From contig NZ_CP170453.1 of assembly GCF_042492175.1 (NCBI RefSeq), positions 806,001-870,000 on the forward strand: DNA of 64,000 nt, read 5' to 3'. Under the pieces are notes generated by a model. It was not told where the DNA came from. It ran no database searches and saw only the letters and a list, made by a program, of their open reading frames with translations. This document shows positions 1-9,505 of the stretch, piece after piece. Made by a program: the position numbers and the translations under genes. Source of the stretch: CAJXSN01 sp947492235. GTDB lineage: Bacteria; Pseudomonadota; Alphaproteobacteria; Sphingomonadales; Sphingomonadaceae. Positions within the stretch are counted from its first letter, which is position 1. Every line of letters starts with the position of its first letter.

Positions 1-190
1 TGATCCACGTGACCGAGATATAGCGGTTGTCGTTGAACGCCTTGCCCAGCGCCTCGATCACCGGGACCAGTTCCAGCCCGCCGAGCAGCCCGGTGACCAC
101 CGCCGCGACGGCCACCACCAGCAGCGGATTGAACCGCAGCGCAAATCCGATCACGACCAGCGCGATCCCCACAAGCGGCCAGTAACTCAT
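1..190 (-). CDS. DUF969 family membrane protein, 5' part only (putative 5-oxoproline permease subunit)
   Basis: Only the first 63 codons are in the window; the gene runs off the left edge. The ATG lies at 188-190 and overlaps the stop of the upstream 5-oxoprolinase gene in an ATGA arrangement, so the two are translationally coupled. The peptide begins MSYWPLVGIALVVIGFALRF and continues with a second hydrophobic stretch (VVAVAAVVTGLLGGLEL), giving at least two membrane segments. This opening matches what I remember of DUF969 proteins, which in bacteria are found with DUF979 and 5-oxoprolinase genes and are thought to import 5-oxoproline (pyroglutamate). The family call rests on recalled similarity and context; a DUF979 gene would be expected just outside the window. 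Confidence 0.72.
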   Translation of the reverse strand, partial: MSYWPLVGIALVVIGFALRFNPLLVVAVAAVVTGLLGGLELVPVIEALGKAFNDNRYISVTWI

Positions 191-3100
191 CGTGTCTTCT
201 CCCCAAAGCCGCCGCCGCCCGGCGTGCGGATGACGAACCGGTCACCTGCGCCCATATCTGCAGCGCCTGTCGCGCCCAGCGTCTCCCGCGTTCCGTCGGT
301 CCGCTCGACCCAGTTTTCTCCCGGTGCCGCCTCCCCGCCGCCGGCGAGGCCGCTTGGCGGAATTGCGCGGCGATTGGCCAGCATGTTTGCGCGCATTGGT
401 TCAAGGAACGTCACTTCGCGCTCCACCCCGTCGCCGCCATTGTGCACGCCCGCCCCGCCGGAGCCAGCGCGGATGGCGAACCGGTCGAGCCGGATGGGGA
501 AGCGCGTTTCGAGGATTTCAGGATCGGTCAGGCGGCTGTTGGTCATGTGCGTTTGCACTGCGCTCGTGCCGTGATGGTCCGGCCCCGCACCAGACCCGCC
601 CGCGATGGTCTCGTAATATTGGTACCGCTCGTTTCCGAAGGTGAAATTGTTCATCGTGCCCTGACTGGGCGCGAGGCGTCCGGTCGCGGCGAACAGCGCA
701 TCGGTGATGACCTGGCTGGTCTCGACATTGCCCGCCACCACCGCTGCACCCGGTGCCGGATCGAGGATCGATCTGGGTGTTATCACCAGCTCGACCGGTC
801 GCAGGCACCCGTCATTCATCGGGATGGGATCGTCGATAAGCGTGCGCAGGACATACAGCGCGGCGGCCCGGGTAATCGAGCGCGGGGCGTTGAAATTGTC
901 GCCTGTCTGCGCGCTGGTGCCAGTGAAATCGAACACGGCAGAGCGGCTGTCCCGGTCGATCCGCACAACCACGCTCACCTCAGCGCCATTGTCCATCGGA
1001 TAGGTGAACGCGCCATCTTCCAGCCCGCCGATCAGCCGCCGCACGGCTTCCTCCGCATTGGCGAGGACATGGCGCATATAGGCGGCCAGCAAATCGCTGC
1101 CGTGTTCCGCTGCTGCACCGCCAAGCAATTCCGCCCCACGTGTGCAGGCGGCCAACTGCGCGCGCAGGTCCGACAGGTTCCGGTCTGGCTGGCGAGAGGG
1201 CGTCGCGTTGTCCGCCAGGGCCGCGCGAACTTCGGCTTCGCAGAAGCGCCCCTCATCCGCCATAAGCAGATTGTCGATCAACACGCCTTCTTCGGCGATG
1301 GTTTTACTGTCGGGCGGCATGGAGCCGGGCGCAATCCCACCGATATCCGCGTGATGGCCGCGCGCCGCGACGAAGGCGTCAGGCGTGTCGGAAGCGTCCG
1401 AGTAGAACACCGGCACAATCACCGTAATGTCGGGCAAATGCGTCCCGCCGCGATAGGGATCGTTCAACACATAGGCATCGCCGCGAAGGATACCGCGCCC
1501 GTCGGCTGGCGCGCCTTTTTCACCCGAAGCCCGAGCCTCCAGCACCCGCCGGATCGAGTCCGCCATACTGCCCAGATGCACTGGAATATGCGGCGCATTG
1601 GCGATCAGTGCGCCACCTGCATCGAACAGCGCGCAGGAGAAATCGAGCCGTTCCTTGATGTTCACAGAGGTGGCGGTGGATTGCAGCACCACGCCCATTT
1701 CCTCGGCAATCGCCATGAACAGATTGTTGAAAATCTCCAGCCGCACTGGGTCGACATCGGTCCCCTCCGCCCGCCGTGTGGGCCGCGCTGTGTGGCGAGT
1801 GAGCTCTAGCGTCGCCTCGCCGGCAAGCTGCGCCTGCCAGCCTTTCTCCACCACTGTGGTGGAGCCGGGATCGATGATCAGCGCCGGGCCGGTGATGGCA
1901 TGACCGGGTGTCATATCTGCCCGCTCGACAGTCGGCCAAGAGCCGCTGGCGACCCCGCCCGTGCGCGACGCTTGCGGGACCAGATCGCCCAGCCCGCCGA
2001 TCTGGCCTGTCGCCTCCACGCTCAGGGCCTCGACGATGATCGGGGCGCTGTCCTCGCTATATCCGAAGCGCTGGCGGTGCTCGGTCCGGAACGCCGCATC
2101 CATCGCCTGCGGGCCGGTGCAGACGATCGTCAGGGTGGAGTCGCTGCCATCGAAACGCAGGCGCGCCTGCGGGCTCAGCGTGATCGCGCCGGCCGGAATG
2201 CCCTGTTCCAGCAGGTCGGCATTGGCGAGCGCCTCCAGCTCCGCCAGTTCACTTGCAAATCCGGCCTCCAATGGCCGCACCAGGCTGCGCTCGCGGATGG
2301 CCTTCACCGGAGCAAGGCCGATGCCATAGGCCGACAATACGCTGGCCAGCGGCGGGACCAGCACCGTGTCGATGCCCAGTTCGTCGGCGATGCGCGCGGC
2401 GTGCTGCCCGCCTGCGCCGCCGAAGCAGCACAGCGCATACCGGGTCACATCGCGGCCCCGGGCGATGCTGATCTTGCGGATCGCAGCGGCCATGGAATCC
2501 ACCGCGATGGCCAGGAATCCCTCGGCGATTTCCTCTAGCGGCAATGGATCGGGGAGGCTCGCCGCAATCTCTTCCAGCCGCGCCCGCGATGCCTGCATGT
2601 CCAGCGGCCGCGCGCCGTCTGCCCCGAACACTTGCGGGAAGAACGCCGGATCGACCCGGCCCAGAAACAGGTTGCAATCGGTCACCGTCAGCGGTCCGCC
2701 CTTGCCATAGCAGGCAGGCCCCGGATCGGCCCCGGCGCTTTCCGGCCCCACGCGGAACCGCGCCCCGTCGAACCGGCAGATCGATCCGCCGCCCGCCGCA
2801 ACCGTGTGGATTTGCATCGCCGGAGCTGCCACCCGCACGCCGGCCACCGTGTCCTCTCCGGTCAGCTCGAACGCGCCAGCATAGTGGCACACATCTGTGC
2901 TGGTTCCGCCCATGTCGAAGCCGATCAGGCGGGAATGGCCCAGCGGCTCGCACGCCGCGACCATGCCCACAACGCCGCCAGCGGGGCCGGAAAGAATCGC
3001 ATCCTTGCCGCGAAAGGACCCGGCATCGGCCAGCCCGCCATTCGATTGCATGAAAGCGAGGGAGCCATGCTCGGGCAGATTGGCGCGCAGGCCATCGACA

Positions 3101-3786
3101 TAGCGGCCCAAGACCGGCGAGAGATACGCGTCTACTACGGTGGTATCCCCGCGCGGCACCAGTTTGATCAGCGGCGAAACTTCATGGCTCACGCTGACTT
3201 GCGCAAAGCCCAGCTCGCGGGCGATGTCGGCCAGTCGCTGCTCGTGATCGCTATGCGTCCAGCCATGCATCAGGACGATGGCGAGCGCATCGAAGCCGTC
3301 TGCCCGCAGCGCCGACAGATCGGCCCGCGCCGCGTCCTCGTCGAGCGGGCACAGGACTTCGCCATCGGCTGCCACCCGCTCGGCAATCTCGACCACCTTC
3401 TCGGGCAGCTGTTCCGGCAAGATGATATGCCGGGCGAATATCCCGGGCCGCGCCTGCGTCCCGATCCGCAGCGCATCGGCAAAGCCGCGCGTGATGGCCA
3501 GCGCCGTGCGCTCTCCCTTGCGCTCCAGCAGAGCGTTGGTCGCCACCGTCGTCCCGATCCTGAGCTCGGCCACCGGACCCGCACCATGCCGGCCCATCAA
3601 CCGGCGGACACACTCGCTCGCGGCATCGGAATAGCGCGCAGGATCTTCGGAAAGCAGCTTGTCCGTGACCAGCGTGCCTGTCGGCGTCGTGGCAACCACA
3701 TCGGTGAACGTGCCACCCCGATCAATGGCGAACCGCCACGCCCCGCCTGAATGCCCGGCCCCCGAATGCTCTGCCCCTGATCCCAT
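187..3786 (-). CDS. 5-oxoprolinase (ATP-hydrolysing), fused hydantoinase A/B type
   Basis: A 1199-residue cytoplasmic enzyme that opens 5-oxo-L-proline to L-glutamate at the cost of ATP, in glutathione and pyroglutamate salvage. The N-terminal half is a hydantoinase A (acetate-kinase-like) domain: DRGGTFTDVVA near residue 22 and GFDMGGTSTDVC near residue 290 are the nucleotide-binding signatures. The C-terminal half, from about residue 690 (VRLEIFNNLFMAIAEEMGVV), is the hydantoinase B domain ending in a glycine-rich segment. The full-length A-B fusion, close to 1200 residues, is typical of eukaryote-type OPLAH rather than the split PxpABC system. The start is the ATG at 3786; codons before about residue 16 are Gly/Ser/His rich and may not be conserved. 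It is followed by a DUF969 permease gene with an ATGA overlap. Confidence 0.93.
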   Translation of the reverse strand: MGSGAEHSGAGHSGGAWRFAIDRGGTFTDVVATTPTGTLVTDKLLSEDPARYSDAASECVRRLMGRHGAGPVAELRIGTTVATNALLERKGERTALAITRGFADALRIGTQARPGIFARHIILPEQLPEKVVEIAERVAADGEVLCPLDEDAARADLSALRADGFDALAIVLMHGWTHSDHEQRLADIARELGFAQVSVSHEVSPLIKLVPRGDTTVVDAYLSPVLGRYVDGLRANLPEHGSLAFMQSNGGLADAGSFRGKDAILSGPAGGVVGMVAACEPLGHSRLIGFDMGGTSTDVCHYAGAFELTGEDTVAGVRVAAPAMQIHTVAAGGGSICRFDGARFRVGPESAGADPGPACYGKGGPLTVTDCNLFLGRVDPAFFPQVFGADGARPLDMQASRARLEEIAASLPDPLPLEEIAEGFLAIAVDSMAAAIRKISIARGRDVTRYALCCFGGAGGQHAARIADELGIDTVLVPPLASVLSAYGIGLAPVKAIRERSLVRPLEAGFASELAELEALANADLLEQGIPAGAITLSPQARLRFDGSDSTLTIVCTGPQAMDAAFRTEHRQRFGYSEDSAPIIVEALSVEATGQIGGLGDLVPQASRTGGVASGSWPTVERADMTPGHAITGPALIIDPGSTTVVEKGWQAQLAGEATLELTRHTARPTRRAEGTDVDPVRLEIFNNLFMAIAEEMGVVLQSTATSVNIKERLDFSCALFDAGGALIANAPHIPVHLGSMADSIRRVLEARASGEKGAPADGRGILRGDAYVLNDPYRGGTHLPDITVIVPVFYSDASDTPDAFVAARGHHADIGGIAPGSMPPDSKTIAEEGVLIDNLLMADEGRFCEAEVRAALADNATPSRQPDRNLSDLRAQLAACTRGAELLGGAAAEHGSDLLAAYMRHVLANAEEAVRRLIGGLEDGAFTYPMDNGAEVSVVVRIDRDSRSAVFDFTGTSAQTGDNFNAPRSITRAAALYVLRTLIDDPIPMNDGCLRPVELVITPRSILDPAPGAAVVAGNVETSQVITDALFAATGRLAPSQGTMNNFTFGNERYQYYETIAGGSGAGPDHHGTSAVQTHMTNSRLTDPEILETRFPIRLDRFAIRAGSGGAGVHNGGDGVEREVTFLEPMRANMLANRRAIPPSGLAGGGEAAPGENWVERTDGTRETLGATGAADMGAGDRFVIRTPGGGGFGEKTR

Positions 3787-3931
3787 CGACCCACTCTATA
3801 GGCACGCGCCAATCCTACAGAAAACCATTTTCCTACACGCAGCCACGCTGCCAGACCCCGAAGCGGGTCCGGTGTGTTGGATTCGCTCGCTTGCGCAGCA
3901 AGCGGCAACCAGCATCACGGGATCATCCAGC

Positions 3932-4699
3932 ATGTCGCCATTCTCCGGCCCCGCCACCCCCATGTCCCCCAGCGCCATCGCGCAGGCCGCGCGCACGCTG
4001 GAATGCGACGAAGCCGCCATTCACGCGGTCATCGAGATCGAGAGCAAAGGCGGCTTCGATCATGCCCGCCGCCCGCGCATCCTGTTCGAGCGACACTACT
4101 TTCACCGATTGACCGGTGGCCGATTCGACGCCGAAGCGCCCGATATCAGCCATCGCCGCTGGGGCGGCTATGGTCGGGGCAGTGCGCAATACAGCCGGCT
4201 GGAGCGCGCCGCAGAGCTGGACCGCGAGGCAGCCTTGCGCTCCGCCAGCTGGGGCGCTTTCCAGATCATGGGCGACAATTACGGCGCGTGCGGCTTTGAC
4301 CAAGTCGAGGCGTTTGTGGCTGCGATGATCGAAGGCGAGGACCAGCACCTCGGAGCGTTCGTTGCCTTCCTCCAGTCACAGAAACTGGACCGCCCCCTGC
4401 GGAACCACGACTGGGCCCGGTTTGCGCGCGGCTATAATGGCCCCGCCTTCCGCAAGCACCGCTATGACGAGCGCCTCGCTGCGGCATGGCGGCGGCATTC
4501 GTGCAGGGGCCTGCTGCGCGAGGGGAGCCGGGGCGCGGCGGTGCGCCGTCTGCAGGACCAGCTGGGCATTGCCGCGGACGGCATTTTCGGCCCGCAAACC
4601 GCCGCCGCCGTGCGCAGTTTCCAGCGGGCACGGGGTCTGGCGGCCGACGGTCTTGTCGGCCCCATCACCCGCGATGCCCTGACACGTGCATCTGGATAG
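3932..4699 (+). CDS. N-acetylmuramidase (DUF3380-like) with C-terminal peptidoglycan-binding domain
   Basis: A 255-residue protein from the ATG at 3932; the reading frame is open further upstream but that part is not protein-like. Residues about 10-185 resemble the N-acetylmuramidase (DUF3380) domain, with the likely catalytic Glu in AVIEIESKGGF followed by ILFERHYFHRLTGG and the block SWGAFQIMGDNY. Residues about 190-250 form a PG_binding_1 domain (VRRLQDQLGIAADGIFGPQTAAAVRSFQ). It should cut the glycan strand of peptidoglycan. No signal peptide is visible, as in phage lysins, yet no other phage gene is nearby, so it is probably a domesticated or stand-alone lysozyme. It is transcribed divergently from the 5-oxoprolinase gene. 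A second ATG at 3962 is a possible alternative start. Confidence 0.85.
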   Translation: MSPFSGPATPMSPSAIAQAARTLECDEAAIHAVIEIESKGGFDHARRPRILFERHYFHRLTGGRFDAEAPDISHRRWGGYGRGSAQYSRLERAAELDREAALRSASWGAFQIMGDNYGACGFDQVEAFVAAMIEGEDQHLGAFVAFLQSQKLDRPLRNHDWARFARGYNGPAFRKHRYDERLAAAWRRHSCRGLLREGSRGAAVRRLQDQLGIAADGIFGPQTAAAVRSFQRARGLAADGLVGPITRDALTRASG

Positions 4700-4708
4700 C
4701 CAGAAAGC

Positions 4709-5608
4709 CTAGACCGTGCGCTCGGCCTTGTCCTTGGCGTTGGTGCCCTTGATCATGGCGCGCATTTTCTCCCACTCCTCGTCACCCAAGGGCGAGAGAG
4801 CCTGGTAGAAATTGCCCGCATTGGCCTGGAAACCGGCCCCGTCGATGGCGATGGTCTGGCCGTTCACCCACTCAGCCCCCTGCCCCATCAGGAACACGGC
4901 GAGATTGGCCAGTTCATGCATCTCGCCATGGCGACCCATCGGATTGGTCCGGTCGGCCGAATTGTTGCCCCGTCCGCCGGGTGAGAGCCGCGCGCTCATT
5001 CCGTCGGTCGGGAAAAGGCCCGGCGCAATCGCGTTGAAGCGCAGGCCATAGCGGCCCCATTCCACCGCCAGACTTTGCGTCATGGTGTTAATCGCGCTCT
5101 TGCTCATCGCGGATGGCACGGTGAATGGTCCGCCATTCCACACCCATGTGGTGAGGATGGAGAGGAAGCTCGCGCTCTTGCCCTCTTCGATCAGGCGCTT
5201 GCCGATATCGTGCGTGACATAGAATGTGCCCTTGAACACGATATCGGAGATCGAGTTGAACCCGTTGGTGGAGACATCCTCTGTGCGGCTGACGAAGTTG
5301 CCCGCCGCATTGTTGACCACGCCGGTCAGCGCGCCGCCATCGGCCCAGATCGCATCGACCATCGTCTTGATCGCTTCCGGATCGCGGATGTCGCATCCAT
5401 GGGCGACGACCTTGCCGCCATGCGCCTCCATCAGCGCATCGGCGGTTTCCTGCACCTTCCCCTGACGCCGCCCGCAAATATACACCGTTGCGCCCAGCTT
5501 GAGGAAGGCTTCCGTCATCTCGCGACCCAGCCCGGTTCCGCCGCCGGTCACCAGAATGCGCTCCCCCGCCATCAGGCCGTCGCGGAACATCAGTTTGCTC
5601 GTATCCAT
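4709..5608 (-). CDS. SDR family oxidoreductase, 2,4-dienoyl-CoA/trans-2-enoyl-CoA reductase-like
   Basis: A 299-residue short-chain dehydrogenase. The ATG at 5608 was chosen because AAGGAGAG sits just upstream. The nucleotide motif TGGGTGLG is near residue 24, NNAAGN near residue 100 and the C-terminal block NGQTIAIDGAGF near residue 250. The usual YxxxK catalytic pair is not present: the expected place reads PSAMSKSAINTM, with Ser instead of Tyr. This is also the case in mitochondrial 2,4-dienoyl-CoA reductase (SASAKAG), which uses another Tyr, and the overall sequence fits that branch. A role in beta-oxidation of unsaturated fatty acids, reducing dienoyl-CoA with NADPH, is therefore likely but inferred. 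It runs convergently with the muramidase gene and divergently from putA. Confidence 0.88.
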   Translation of the reverse strand: MDTSKLMFRDGLMAGERILVTGGGTGLGREMTEAFLKLGATVYICGRRQGKVQETADALMEAHGGKVVAHGCDIRDPEAIKTMVDAIWADGGALTGVVNNAAGNFVSRTEDVSTNGFNSISDIVFKGTFYVTHDIGKRLIEEGKSASFLSILTTWVWNGGPFTVPSAMSKSAINTMTQSLAVEWGRYGLRFNAIAPGLFPTDGMSARLSPGGRGNNSADRTNPMGRHGEMHELANLAVFLMGQGAEWVNGQTIAIDGAGFQANAGNFYQALSPLGDEEWEKMRAMIKGTNAKDKAERTV

Positions 5609-5699
5609 CAGTCTCTCCTTTGGCCGCTGAGTGGCTGGCAAGCCGCCTTGTGTCCACTATACTTGATAACAGGGGTCAGGAGGTCCAACGGCGAATCCC

Positions 5700-8600
5700 A
5701 TGAACATCCAGTCGCGCATCACACCGCTCGATCGCACCAAGCTGCGGACCGCCTATCGCATGGAAGAGGAGGCCTGCGTCCACGAACGCATCGCGCAGGC
5801 GAGAGCGATTACGCAGCATCACGATAAGGCCAGCGCCTTTGCCGAAAAGCTGGTGACAGAGGCCCGCGCGCGCAAAGCCAGCGGGCTCGATGCGTTTCTG
5901 CACCAGTTCGGGCTGGATACCGAAGAAGGCATCGCGCTGATGTGTCTAGCAGAGGCGCTGCTGCGTGTGCCCGATCACGACACCGCCGACGCGCTGATCC
6001 GGGACAAATTGGGCGATATCGACTGGGCCGAGCATCTCGGCGAAAGCTCCTCCACCTTCGTCAATGCGGCCACCTTCTCGCTGATGCTGACCGGCGAAGT
6101 GCTGGAGCAGCCGCAGGAAGCGCAAAAGGGCATGGGCGCGACCCTCCGCCGGACCATCGGGCGCGTGGGCGAGCCGGTCATCCGCAAGGCCACGCTGCAG
6201 GCGATGAAGATCATGGGCGGGCAATTCGTTTTTGGTCGGACAATCGACGAGGCGCTGGACCGCGCCAAGCCGGAGCGTGCCAAAGGCCTCTCGCACAGTT
6301 TCGATATGCTGGGCGAAGCGGCGATGACCTACCCCCATGCCGAGCGATACCGCGAAGCCTATGAGCGCGCGATCGAGCGGATGGCCCGTGAAGGCGGTGC
6401 GGGGATCACCGCCAGCCCCGGCATCTCGGTCAAGCTGTCGGCGCTGCATCCGAAATATGATTTCCTCCACGCCGATCAGGCGAAGGCCGAACTGGTCCCG
6501 ATGCTGCGCACGCTGGCCGAGCAAGCGCGCGCGGCGAATATCCATTTCACAGTGGATGCAGAGGAGGCCGAGCGGCTGGAACTCTCGCTCGACATTATCG
6601 AGGAACTGGTCAGCGATGACAGCCTGTTCCGGCTGGATGGTGGCGGACAGTGGGAAGGCTTTGGCCTGGCTGTGCAGGCCTATCAGAAGCGCGGGGCGCC
6701 TTTATGCGATTGGGTCTTGCGGCTGGCCCGGCGATACGACCGGCGGCTAATGGTCCGGCTGGTCAAGGGCGCTTATTGGGACACCGAGATCAAGCTGAGC
6801 CAGGTTGGCGGATACAGCGATTTCCCGGTCTTCACCCGCAAGGTGGCAACCGATGTCTCCTACCTCGCCTGCGCGAAAATTCTGCTCGATGGCGGCGAGG
6901 CGATCTACCCTGCCTTCGCCACGCACAACGCCTACACCATCGCTGCGATCCGAACGCTGGCGGAGGATCGGGGCAGCACGTTCGAATTCCAGCGGCTGCA
7001 CGGCATGGGCGAGGAGCTGTATTCCGCGCTCGCCAAGCTGGAGGGGAACGAGCGCACGCCGGTGCGCATTTATGCGCCGGTCGGCAGCCACAAGGACCTG
7101 CTCGCCTATCTGGTGCGCCGCCTGCTGGAGAACGGAGCCAATAGCAGCTTCGTCAACCGGATGGCCGATGCGGAAATTCCGGCGAGCGAGCTGGCCGGTG
7201 ACCCGGTGGCGGAACTCGCCGCGATGGAACCCAAGCGCAATCCAGCGATCCGTCTGCCCTCCGAAATCTTCCTTGGCCGCATGAACAGCGCCGGGATTGA
7301 TCTGGCCGACCCGTTGGTGCGCGAGCCTCTGGTGGAGCGGCTGGATGCTCTTGGCGAGCGGCACTGGGACGCTGCGCCGACCTTCCCGTTGCCCGACGAA
7401 GGCGAGACCGCCCCGATCAACGCGCCGCAAGATTTGGGCCATGAAGTTGGGCACCGGCGCGATTCCACCGCAGAGGAAGTGCAGGCCGCCATCGACCGGG
7501 CGCTGCTGGTCCAGCCCGGCTGGGATGCGCTGGGCGGCAAGCGCCGCGCGCTGCTGCTGGAAGCCGCGGCCGATGCGTTCGAGGATCACAGTGACGAACT
7601 GCTGAGCCTGTGCCGCCGGGAAGCGGGCAAGACCCTGCCCGATGCAGTGCTGGAACTGCGCGAGGCGGTCGATTTTCTGCGCTATTATGCAGGCGAAGCG
7701 CGGCGCCTTTTTGCCGAGCCGCTGGTCCTGCCCGGCCCCACAGGGGAAGAAAACCGCATGACCATGGCCGGGCGCGGCGTCTTTGCCACGATCAGCCCGT
7801 GGAACTTCCCGCTCGCCATCTTCATCGGCCCCGCCGCTGCCGCCTTGGCCGCTGGCAACACCGTGATTGCCAAGCCCGCCGAGCAAACCCCGCTGATTGC
7901 CATGTTCGCCGCGCAATTGTGCCATCAGGCGGGCATTCCCGAAGAAGTCTTCCAGCTGCTGCCGGGCGCCGGTGATGTCGGTCAGATGATTACGTCCGAC
8001 CCGCGTCTCGCCGGGGTGGCCTTCACCGGCTCCACCGTGACCGCGCAGGCGATCAACCGCTCGCTCGCCGCACGCGAGGGACCGATTGCAACCTTTATCG
8101 CCGAAACCGGCGGGCAGAATGCGATGATCGTCGATAGCAGCGCGCTGCCCGAGCAAGTTACCCGCGACGTGGTCGCCAGCGCTTTCCAGAGCGCGGGCCA
8201 GCGCTGCAGCGCCCTGCGCGTCCTGTATATTCAGGACGATGTCTATGACGAGATGCTGGGCATGATCCGCGGCGCTTTCGAGGCGCTCGAAGTGGGCGAC
8301 CCGGCGGACCTCGCGACCGATGTCGGCCCGGTGATCGACCCCGATGCGAAGGCCGCGCTGGAACGCCATGTCGCGCGCCGTAAGAAAGCCGGGCGCACGG
8401 TCTGGCGGCGCAAATTGCCGCGCGGCGGTTCCAGCGGCTGCTTCGTCGCCCCGACCATCATCGAAATGGCCTCCATCCTCGATCTGAAACGCGAGAATTT
8501 CGGGCCGGTGCTGCACGTAATCCGTTTCGCGGGCGGCGAGCTCGGCAAGGTTCTGGACGACATCAACGCGACCGGTTTCGGCCTCACGCTGGGCCTGCAC

Positions 8601-8837
8601 AGCCGGATCGAAGCCGTCGCCCGGTTCGTGGAGAGCCGCGCACGGGTCGGCAATTTCTACGTCAATCGCAACCAGATCGGCGCGGTGGTGGAAAGCCAGC
8701 CCTTTGGCGGCGAAGGATTGTCGGGCACCGGCCCGAAGGCGGGCGGCCCGCACTATGTTGCGCGCTTCGCAAATGAGCGGGTCGTCACCATCGACACGAC
8801 AGCGGCGGGCGGCAACGCCTCTTTGCTGAACGGATGA
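5700..8837 (+). CDS. putA: Bifunctional proline dehydrogenase / L-glutamate gamma-semialdehyde dehydrogenase
   Basis: A 1045-residue PutA that oxidises proline to glutamate in two steps, FAD- then NAD-dependent, and channels the intermediate between its two active sites. The PRODH barrel occupies about residues 100-470 (FDMLGEAAMTYPHAERYREAYERAIE; VRLVKGAYWDTEIK; RLHGMGEELY). The ALDH domain spans about 540-1030 with catalytic Glu802 (FIAETGGQN) and Cys836 (SAGQRCSALR), spaced 34 residues apart as expected. There is no N-terminal ribbon-helix-helix domain, so it is a purely enzymatic type A PutA and does not autoregulate. An AGGAGGT at 5678-5684 lies 15 bases before the ATG, which is rather far, but no better start is available. 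Confidence 0.97.
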   Translation: MNIQSRITPLDRTKLRTAYRMEEEACVHERIAQARAITQHHDKASAFAEKLVTEARARKASGLDAFLHQFGLDTEEGIALMCLAEALLRVPDHDTADALIRDKLGDIDWAEHLGESSSTFVNAATFSLMLTGEVLEQPQEAQKGMGATLRRTIGRVGEPVIRKATLQAMKIMGGQFVFGRTIDEALDRAKPERAKGLSHSFDMLGEAAMTYPHAERYREAYERAIERMAREGGAGITASPGISVKLSALHPKYDFLHADQAKAELVPMLRTLAEQARAANIHFTVDAEEAERLELSLDIIEELVSDDSLFRLDGGGQWEGFGLAVQAYQKRGAPLCDWVLRLARRYDRRLMVRLVKGAYWDTEIKLSQVGGYSDFPVFTRKVATDVSYLACAKILLDGGEAIYPAFATHNAYTIAAIRTLAEDRGSTFEFQRLHGMGEELYSALAKLEGNERTPVRIYAPVGSHKDLLAYLVRRLLENGANSSFVNRMADAEIPASELAGDPVAELAAMEPKRNPAIRLPSEIFLGRMNSAGIDLADPLVREPLVERLDALGERHWDAAPTFPLPDEGETAPINAPQDLGHEVGHRRDSTAEEVQAAIDRALLVQPGWDALGGKRRALLLEAAADAFEDHSDELLSLCRREAGKTLPDAVLELREAVDFLRYYAGEARRLFAEPLVLPGPTGEENRMTMAGRGVFATISPWNFPLAIFIGPAAAALAAGNTVIAKPAEQTPLIAMFAAQLCHQAGIPEEVFQLLPGAGDVGQMITSDPRLAGVAFTGSTVTAQAINRSLAAREGPIATFIAETGGQNAMIVDSSALPEQVTRDVVASAFQSAGQRCSALRVLYIQDDVYDEMLGMIRGAFEALEVGDPADLATDVGPVIDPDAKAALERHVARRKKAGRTVWRRKLPRGGSSGCFVAPTIIEMASILDLKRENFGPVLHVIRFAGGELGKVLDDINATGFGLTLGLHSRIEAVARFVESRARVGNFYVNRNQIGAVVESQPFGGEGLSGTGPKAGGPHYVARFANERVVTIDTTAAGGNASLLNG

Positions 8838-8920
8838 CGCCCATAGAACGGGCCCGAACAAAAGGCTTGCCACAAAAAATTCAGTTCAGCTTCACCTGTC
8901 CACTCGTTAAGACCTCCCGC

Positions 8921-9445
8921 ATGACTCGCTTCGCCAAACTGTTTCTCGCCCTGTTTGCCCTCGCCTGGTCGAATGCCGCCTATGCGGATGTGAAGATGCA
9001 TTTCCATTCGTTCAATGGATCGGTCTTTTTCGGACGCTACCCGCACGCTTTCGTAGTGCTGGAGGGCACGCTGGACAGCGGCAAGACGGTGGACGAAAAC
9101 TACGGGTTCACGGCCAAACGCACTACTCCGGCGATCCTCACCGGCCCGGTCGAACACGATATTCTGGTCGAAGAGCGCAAATATATCGGCAAGACCAATC
9201 GCCATTTCACCGTTACGCTGACCGATGCCGAATATGCCGAGGTGAAGGCGATGATCAGCCGCTGGCGCAATGCGCCGGGCAAATATTACGATCTTGAGAA
9301 GCGCAATTGCATCCATTTCGTGGGCGAGCTGGGCAAGATTGCCGGGCTGAAAATCACCTATCCGCAGAAGATGCTCCGGCGCCCGAAAAAGTGGCTCAAT
9401 TATATCGGCACGCTCAATCCGTCTCTGGGTGCAAAGCCGCTTTAA
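8921..9445 (+). CDS. Secreted conserved hypothetical protein with NCxxFV motif
   Basis: A 174-residue protein. The frame is open from 8834 (overlapping the putA stop), but the ATG at 8921 gives a clear Sec signal peptide, MTRFAKLFLALFALAWSNAAYA, with probable cleavage before DVK. The mature part is about 150 residues, basic and Tyr-rich, and holds KRNCIHFVGELGKIAGL about two thirds along. A Cys-centred NC(I/V)xFV motif of this kind is seen in periplasmic papain-fold families such as DUF4105 or Lnb-like proteins, so a cysteine-hydrolase fold is possible. I do not recognise a specific family and assign no function. It follows putA by 83 bases on the same strand. Confidence 0.7.
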   Translation: MTRFAKLFLALFALAWSNAAYADVKMHFHSFNGSVFFGRYPHAFVVLEGTLDSGKTVDENYGFTAKRTTPAILTGPVEHDILVEERKYIGKTNRHFTVTLTDAEYAEVKAMISRWRNAPGKYYDLEKRNCIHFVGELGKIAGLKITYPQKMLRRPKKWLNYIGTLNPSLGAKPL

Positions 9446-9505
9446 TAGCAGGAAAAGAATCGCCGCCTGCTTGCTGCAACCGGGGCAATCGCGCAGGGTC
9501 GAGAC

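Noticed and set aside
442..1809. 455-codon plus-strand frame opposite 5-oxoprolinase
   Set aside because: Antisense shadow without start signal or domain.
3932..4699. Prophage remnant suggested by the muramidase
   Set aside because: No other phage gene, integrase or attachment site is nearby; GC content matches the surroundings.
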